This document shows, piece by piece, positions 60,064 to 64,000 of a DNA stretch of 64,000 nt. The notes below the pieces were generated by a model, which was not told the origin of the DNA, did not search any database, and saw only the letters and a list, made by a program, of their open reading frames with translations. A program made the translations under genes and the position numbers. Numbering within the stretch: the stretch's first letter is position 1; each line of letters starts with the position of its first letter. This stretch comes from Anaeromyxobacter terrae (lineage in GTDB: Bacteria; Myxococcota; Myxococcia; Myxococcales; Anaeromyxobacteraceae): NCBI RefSeq assembly GCF_022690685.1, contig NZ_JALCYY010000016.1:33115-97114 (forward strand). The letters run 5' to 3'.

Positions 60064-61095
60064 TCAGGCCGCCCGCGAGCGGAGCATCCAGCCGATGAGC
60101 TTGTAGAGCAGGCGCGCGCCGACGTTGCCGTCCCACTCGCCGCCTTCCGGATCGGGCGCGACCTCGACGAGGTCGAAGCCGACGATGCGGCGGCCGCTCC
60201 GGACGATCCCGCCGATGAGCGCCGTCGCCTCCTGGAACGAGAGGCCGCCCGGCACGGGCGTGCCCGTGTGCGGGCAGAGCGTCGGGTCGAGGCCGTCCAC
60301 GTCGAACGACACGTAGACGTCGCGCGGGAGCGGCTCCACGATGCGCCGGACGGTGGCCGCCCAGGGCTCGCCGTCGAAGCGGGCCTGCGCGAGCCGCGCG
60401 TCGTGGTGCTGCACGATGCGCCCACTCGACCGGCCGGCGTAGGCGTGCTCCTCCTCCGACAGATCGCGCAGCCCCACCTGCACGATGCGCCCGATGCCGG
60501 GGCAGCGCTCGGCGGCGTTGTAGATCACGGAGGCGTGGCTGTAAGTGAACCCCTCGAAAGCGACGCGCAGGTCGGCGTGGGCGTCGACGTGCAGGACGCC
60601 GAGCCCGGGGTGGCGGCGCGCGTGGGCGGCGATGCAGCCGAGCGCCGTGGAGTGGTCGCCGCCGACGAGGCCGACGCGCTTGCCCCGCGCGAGCAGCCCC
60701 TCGACGCGCTCCTCCACCCACCGGTTCACCTGCTCGCACGCCCGGTCCACCGCCTGGGCGGCGCGGGCGAGGTCCTCCCGGCCCACCACCACTCCCCCGG
60801 CCGCGATGACCGGCGCCGCCGCCGCGCGCGCCTCCTCGTCGAGCCGCGCGATGGCCTCGGGCACCTCGAGCATGTGGATGCCGGCCTCGTAGGGCCGGCC
60901 GGTCTCCACGTCGAAGAGGTCGACCTGGCGGCTCGCCGACAGGATCGCCTCGGGCCCGCGGTTCGTACCGCCGCCGTAGGAGGTCGTCGCCTCGAACGGC
61001 ACGGGCACGAGGACGACGCCGGCGTCCTCCTCCGAGTGCGGGAGGCCGAAGACGCCGGAGCCCGGCTGGGCCGCGGCGGAGGGATCGAAGGACAT
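60064..61095 (-). CDS. speB: agmatinase/arginase family ureohydrolase
   Basis: The 343-residue protein has all metal-binding motifs of ureohydrolases: GLVGGDHSTALG, VLHVDAHADLR and SFDVDGLDP, with His and Asp residues for a binuclear manganese site. It should cleave agmatine or a related guanidino compound to a polyamine and urea. Residues about 95-140 hold an extra insertion not usual in short SpeB enzymes. It lies directly after the deoxyhypusine-synthase-like gene (9-base gap), which links it to polyamine metabolism; agmatine is the most likely substrate, but guanidino-aminopropyl compounds are possible. Confidence 0.85.
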   Translation of the reverse strand: MSFDPSAAAQPGSGVFGLPHSEEDAGVVLVPVPFEATTSYGGGTNRGPEAILSASRQVDLFDVETGRPYEAGIHMLEVPEAIARLDEEARAAAAPVIAAGGVVVGREDLARAAQAVDRACEQVNRWVEERVEGLLARGKRVGLVGGDHSTALGCIAAHARRHPGLGVLHVDAHADLRVAFEGFTYSHASVIYNAAERCPGIGRIVQVGLRDLSEEEHAYAGRSSGRIVQHHDARLAQARFDGEPWAATVRRIVEPLPRDVYVSFDVDGLDPTLCPHTGTPVPGGLSFQEATALIGGIVRSGRRIVGFDLVEVAPDPEGGEWDGNVGARLLYKLIGWMLRSRAA

Positions 61096-61104
61096 GGTGG
61101 ACGT

Positions 61105-62277
61105 CTAACGGCGCGGCAGCGCGCGGCCAGGGCCGACGGTCTTCGCCTTGCCCGAGTCGCGCATCTCCGGCAGCGCGCCCGACCCCGGGTGCTTCTTCTC
61201 GTGGGCCTTGCGGAGCGTCTCGTACATGTCCGGGAGGCGCTTGAAGAGCCGCTTGGGCTTGCGCTTCTTGCGCGTCGCGAGCGCGTACGCGAACACGAGC
61301 GGCGCGGCGATCGTCGTGTCGGAGTAGACCACGACGTGGTTCTTCATCATGTTCGCCTGCACCTTGCCCCAGCTGATGGCCTCGGAGGGCGTCGCGCCCG
61401 AGAGGCCGCCCCACTGCGGCGAGTCCGTCGAGATCTGCAGGACGAACTCGTGGCCGCCGCGGTTGAGGTCGAGGATCTGCCAGAGGGTCGGCTGGGTCTG
61501 CAGGTAGAAGTTCTTGGGCGAGCCGCCGCCGAGGATGACGACGCCGTTCACCTTGGCGTCGTAGACGATCGCCGTCGACTGGAGGACGTCGAGGTCGGGG
61601 TCGATCGTCGTCTCGCCGCCGCGGAGCTTCATGGCGGCGACGTTCATGCCGATCGAGGAGTCGCCCGGCGAGGACGTGAACACCGGGACGTCGTACCGGG
61701 CGGCGGTCGCGACCCAGCTCTTCTCCGGCAGCGGCGCCTGCTGGTTCACGAGCTGGCCGAGGTAGTGGTGGAGCTGCGGCGTGGAGATGCGGGCGCGCAG
61801 CGCCTTGGGCGCCTTCTCGAGCGCCTCGCGCACGAACGCGTCCGTGTCGAGGAGCGAGTCCTCGGTGATGAACACGTCGTAGATGCGCTCGATGCCAGCC
61901 TGGTACAGCTCCTTGTCGTCCACGTGGAAGTGGCCCTGGACGACCGGCAGCTTCAACGCGAAGTGGAGGTCGTGGTACAGGTTCGCGCCCGTCGAGATGA
62001 CGAGGTCGACGAAGCCCGCCTCGATCATCGCCTGGATCGCGCCACCCAGCCCCGCGGGCGCCATGGCGCCCGTGACGGTGAGCGCGATCGTCGCGCCCGA
62101 GTCGATCATCCGGCCGAACAGGTCGCAGCCCTCCGCGAGCCGGCCTCCGTTGAAGGCGCCGGCGCGGCGGTAGACGTCGACGAGATCCTCGACCGACATC
62201 CCCGGCCGGAGCCGCATCGGCTCGACGGGGGGGCGGGAGAGGTACTTCTTCCGGAGAACCTTGGAGTTCTGGGCCAT
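61105..62277 (-). CDS. deoxyhypusine synthase-like NAD-dependent enzyme
   Basis: The 390-residue protein aligns with the deoxyhypusine synthase family: LTVTGAMAPAGLGGAI, DLVISTGANLYHDLHFAL, VPVFTSSPGDSSIGMN, GVVILGGGSPKNF and SEAISWGKVQANM, whose Lys matches the catalytic lysine. Eukaryotic and archaeal members modify eIF5A; bacteria lack that target, and bacterial members are thought to transfer the aminobutyl part of a polyamine to another acceptor (for instance to make homospermidine). The neighbouring agmatinase agrees with a polyamine role. A basic C-terminal tail of about 60 residues is extra. Confidence 0.86.
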   Translation of the reverse strand: MAQNSKVLRKKYLSRPPVEPMRLRPGMSVEDLVDVYRRAGAFNGGRLAEGCDLFGRMIDSGATIALTVTGAMAPAGLGGAIQAMIEAGFVDLVISTGANLYHDLHFALKLPVVQGHFHVDDKELYQAGIERIYDVFITEDSLLDTDAFVREALEKAPKALRARISTPQLHHYLGQLVNQQAPLPEKSWVATAARYDVPVFTSSPGDSSIGMNVAAMKLRGGETTIDPDLDVLQSTAIVYDAKVNGVVILGGGSPKNFYLQTQPTLWQILDLNRGGHEFVLQISTDSPQWGGLSGATPSEAISWGKVQANMMKNHVVVYSDTTIAAPLVFAYALATRKKRKPKRLFKRLPDMYETLRKAHEKKHPGSGALPEMRDSGKAKTVGPGRALPRR

Positions 62278-62288
62278 GGCGGGCGCGG

Positions 62289-62317
62289 AAGTTACCGGCC
62301 GCCGCGGAGAGCGTCAA
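62289..62317 (-). promoter_or_regulatory. candidate promoter of the deoxyhypusine synthase-like gene
   Basis: On the minus strand TTGACG (62317-62312) and TAACTT (62294-62289) are 17 bases apart. The transcript would start within a few bases of the ATG at 62277, again nearly leaderless. The -10 is weak. Confidence 0.35.
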
Positions 62318-62354
62318 GGAACGGCGGGCAGGGGGCCGGGCGCGGCCCCGTCAA

Positions 62355-62831
62355 TCACGCCTCGCGGGCCGAGGCCTGGAGCTGGAGCTGGACGAGGCCG
62401 ATCTGCCCGTCGTCTGCCGGCTTGAACGCGAGCTCGGCGAGCTTCGCCTGCCGGTACACGTCGAGCATCCGCTCCTGCCCCTGCCGCCAGACCGAGACCA
62501 TGGTGCACGCCGTCGAGTGACCGCAGGCGTCCTCTCCGTCGAGACAGACGTTCAGGGCGACCGGACCCTCCACCGCCTCGATCACGTCGAGGAAGCTGAT
62601 CTCGTTCGGCGAGCGCGCCAGCGCGTAGCCGCCGTGCGGTCCGCGCGTCGACTTCACGAGGCTCTGGTCCACGAGCGTCTTCAGGATCTTCGCGAGGAAG
62701 TCCTCCGGCACGTCCATCTGGCGCGCGATCTCCCGGAAGGGCACCACGGATTCCTGCGGGATCGAGGCGAGGTAGATCATCGCCCGGAGCCCGTAATCGA
62801 TCTTCCGCGAGATACGCAGTACGTGCTGCAT
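62355..62831 (-). CDS. Rrf2 family iron-sulfur transcription regulator
   Basis: The 158-residue protein has the winged-helix start of Rrf2 regulators (LRISRKIDYGLRAMIYLA), VPFREIARQMDVPEDFLAKILKTLV as recognition helix-turn-helix and RGPHGGYALAR as wing. Cysteines at 96, 103 and 109 (C-x6-C-x5-C) are spaced for an Fe-S cluster, as in IscR and NsrR, so it may sense iron-sulfur status, oxygen or nitric oxide. ATG at 62831 was chosen over an upstream start with a basic, family-foreign extension. The gene is divergent from the PHP gene across 83 bases and may control itself and its neighbours. Confidence 0.87.
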   Translation of the reverse strand: MQHVLRISRKIDYGLRAMIYLASIPQESVVPFREIARQMDVPEDFLAKILKTLVDQSLVKSTRGPHGGYALARSPNEISFLDVIEAVEGPVALNVCLDGEDACGHSTACTMVSVWRQGQERMLDVYRQAKLAELAFKPADDGQIGLVQLQLQASAREA

Positions 62832-62886
62832 CGGGGCCTTCCTCGCGCGCCGCCTCTCCTGCCGAGCGCGCTGCTTGAAAGCCGTT

Positions 62887-62915
62887 ATTGTAGCACGCAC
62901 GAGGTGGACATTTAA
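62887..62915 (-). promoter_or_regulatory. candidate promoter of the Rrf2 gene
   Basis: On the minus strand TTAAAT (62915-62910) and TGC-TACAAT (-10 at 62892-62887) are 17 bases apart. The -35 covers the ATG of the divergent PHP gene at 62915, so one repressor site could affect both. Confidence 0.5.
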
Positions 62916-63754
62916 TGGCTGGCCCCCGCGCCGACGGCCTCATCGACCTGCACTCGCACAGCCTCGCCTCGGACGGCCAGTTCTCCGCCGTGGACGTCGC
63001 GGGCCTCGCCGCCGCGGCGGGCGTGAAGGTGTGGGCGCTCTGTGACCACGACACCGTCGCGGGGCTGCCCGCCGCGAAGGACGCGGCGGATCGCCTCGGT
63101 GTCCGGCTCGTGCCCGGGATCGAGCTCTCCGCCTTCCTCTACCGGCGCGAGATCCACCTGCTCGGGCACTTCGTGGATCCCGGGCACCCCGGGCTGAAGC
63201 GCTTCGAGGACTTCCTCGCGGACCAGCGGCGCAGCCGCATGGAGCAGATCGTGAAGAAGCTCGCGGCGCTCGGGGTCCGCCTGCGCGTCGAGGACATCGA
63301 GAAGTACAGCGGCGGCAAGACGATCGGCCGGCCGCACGTGGCACGGGCGATCGTGGAGCAGGGGGTGGTCGCAGACGTGAAGGAGGCGTTCGACCGCTTC
63401 CTCGGTGAAGGCCGGCCGGCCTACGTGCAGCGCTACCGGCTGGAGGCCGACGAGGCGGTACGGCTCGTCCGCTCCGCGGGCGGGACCACCACCGTCGCGC
63501 ATCCCGGCGTGTCGGGCCTGGAGCGCGGCGACCTCGAGCGGCTGCGCGCGTTCGGCGTCGAAGGCGTCGAGGTGCTGCACGCCGACCACAACCCGTCCGT
63601 GCGCGAGAAGTACCACCGCGCGGCCCAGGCGCTCGATCTGGTGCCCACCGCGGGGTCCGACTTCCACGGTCCGGCGATCTCCCCGGATCGCCACTTCGGC
63701 GACGTCACCATGAGCGAGGCGGACCTCGCGCGCCTCGAGGCGCGAAGGCCCTAA
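62915..63754 (+). CDS. PHP-domain phosphoesterase (nucleoside-bisphosphatase/RnaAM-like)
   Basis: The 279-residue protein has a full PHP active site: IDLHSHSLASDGQ at the start, CDHDTVAGL, VPGIELSA, VAHPGVSG and GSDFHGP, the set of His, Asp and Glu that binds two or three metal ions. The insertion of about 110 residues between the third and fourth motifs is typical of the YciV/RnaAM group, which removes 5' nucleotides from RNA or dephosphorylates 3',5'-bisphosphates. It has GAGGTGG eight bases before the ATG. The stop codon is part of a large inverted repeat. The partial PHP protein at the other end of the window belongs to a different subgroup. Confidence 0.88.
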   Translation: MAGPRADGLIDLHSHSLASDGQFSAVDVAGLAAAAGVKVWALCDHDTVAGLPAAKDAADRLGVRLVPGIELSAFLYRREIHLLGHFVDPGHPGLKRFEDFLADQRRSRMEQIVKKLAALGVRLRVEDIEKYSGGKTIGRPHVARAIVEQGVVADVKEAFDRFLGEGRPAYVQRYRLEADEAVRLVRSAGGTTTVAHPGVSGLERGDLERLRAFGVEGVEVLHADHNPSVREKYHRAAQALDLVPTAGSDFHGPAISPDRHFGDVTMSEADLARLEARRP

Positions 63755-63809
63755 ACGACAGTTCGCAATTCGCGATCACCTGCGGTGTCGCGAATCGCGC
63801 TGTCGTTTA
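63752..63809. repeat. large inverted repeat overlapping the PHP stop codon
   Basis: Bases 63752-63775 and 63788-63809 are complementary: TAAACGACAG and ATTCGCGA match exactly on both arms, with a short unequal bulge between them, and the loop itself contains CACC/GGTG. The arms begin at the stop codon of the preceding gene. The motif GTCGTTTAG of the right arm appears again at 63975. Confidence 0.8.
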
Positions 63810-64000
63810 GGCATGTTCCGACGGGGGCTGCGCCCCCGCCCCGCCGAGCAGAGCTCGTCGGGGCCCCACCCCGGCTCGCCGGGTCCCGTGCGCCACCGCG
63901 GGCGGCTTCGCCGCTATCGCGGTGTCGCCCCGGCGGGCTCGCTTCGCTCGTTGTCTGTTTCCGAATCATGCTCGGTCGTTTAGCGGGAGGAGTCCGCGCT
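63810..64000. other. palindromic gene-free element at the window end
   Basis: No protein gene is supported. The stretch is full of hairpins: GGGGGC-TGC-GCCCCC near 63825, CCCGGC-TC-GCCGGG near 63868, and a nested structure with CACCGCG (63894-63900) pairing with CGCGGTG (63918-63924) around GCGGC-TTC-GCCGC. GTCGTTTAG, the end of the inverted repeat before it, recurs at 63975-63983. It looks like a dispersed intergenic repeat or the edge of a small mobile element; the window stops before this can be judged. Confidence 0.6.

Noticed and set aside
1..64000. CRISPR arrays, rRNA genes, insertion-sequence transposases, prophage genes
   Set aside because: No direct-repeat arrays with spacers, no rRNA-like stretches and no transposase, integrase or phage structural proteins were seen.

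Overview
The window looks like a piece of a Myxococcota chromosome, most likely an Anaeromyxobacter-type bacterium. The evidence is very high GC coding DNA with strong third-position GC, a secreted metalloprotease ending in a MYXO-CTERM-like sorting tail, an OmcA/MtrC-type decaheme cytochrome lipoprotein, a c-di-GMP-binding MshEN-type protein and a lid-less DnaK with its own J-protein. The genus is an inference; the phylum is better supported. No phage, plasmid or CRISPR genes were seen.

Positions 1-31752 form one large surface polysaccharide locus, built as short blocks on alternating strands. Block 1 (+, 1-6318) has a PHP-domain protein cut by the window edge, a PglC/WbaP-type sugar-phosphate transferase, an ATP-grasp enzyme, a FemAB-like acyltransferase and two multi-membrane proteins, one of them GT87-like. 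A highly structured intergenic stretch follows, then a 967-residue lipoprotein with ASH-type, Ig-like and beta-helix regions. Next come GT4 glycosyltransferases on both strands and a minus-strand operon: GT4, methyltransferase, Wzy polymerase, polysaccharide deacetylase, FemAB, Wzx flippase. A tight plus-strand operon (20025-23505) carries a DegT aminotransferase, an ATP-grasp enzyme, a HAD phosphatase and a second PglC-like transferase. The locus ends with a GT39-type protein, a UDP-sugar dehydrogenase, a PglF/CapD-type 4,6-dehydratase and a Wzc-type co-polymerase with a tyrosine tail. Together they can make nucleotide sugars (including 4-amino sugars), start the lipid-linked unit, extend and decorate it, flip it, polymerise it and control its length.

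Positions 31980-43977 are core metabolism and respiration: aconitase B, two tandem ferritin-like proteins, a Nudix hydrolase, a two-haem cytochrome and a decaheme cytochrome lipoprotein, a fumarase/aspartase-family lyase, an MshEN protein, two small unknown proteins, then tRNA-Gln(CTG) and tRNA-Glu(CTC) with a strong terminator.

Positions 44139-63754 hold a glycine-rich lipoprotein, an epoxide-hydrolase-like enzyme, a PfpI protein, an ArsN1-like acetyltransferase, gltX-glnS (the enzymes that charge the two nearby tRNAs), a secreted protein coupled to the MYXO-CTERM metalloprotease, a MEMO-family protein, a CPBP intramembrane protease (candidate myxosortase), a dGTPase-like HD protein, an amidotransferase-like protein with lost catalytic residues, a DnaK-like/DnaJ-like/CvpA operon, an agmatinase plus deoxyhypusine-synthase-like pair, an Rrf2 regulator and a PHP phosphoesterase. 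The last 250 bases are a gene-free, strongly palindromic element whose outer repeat recurs at the window end.

Start codons were often moved inward from the longest open frame to a site with a Shine-Dalgarno sequence, a signal peptide or a stop/start overlap; such choices are noted per entry.
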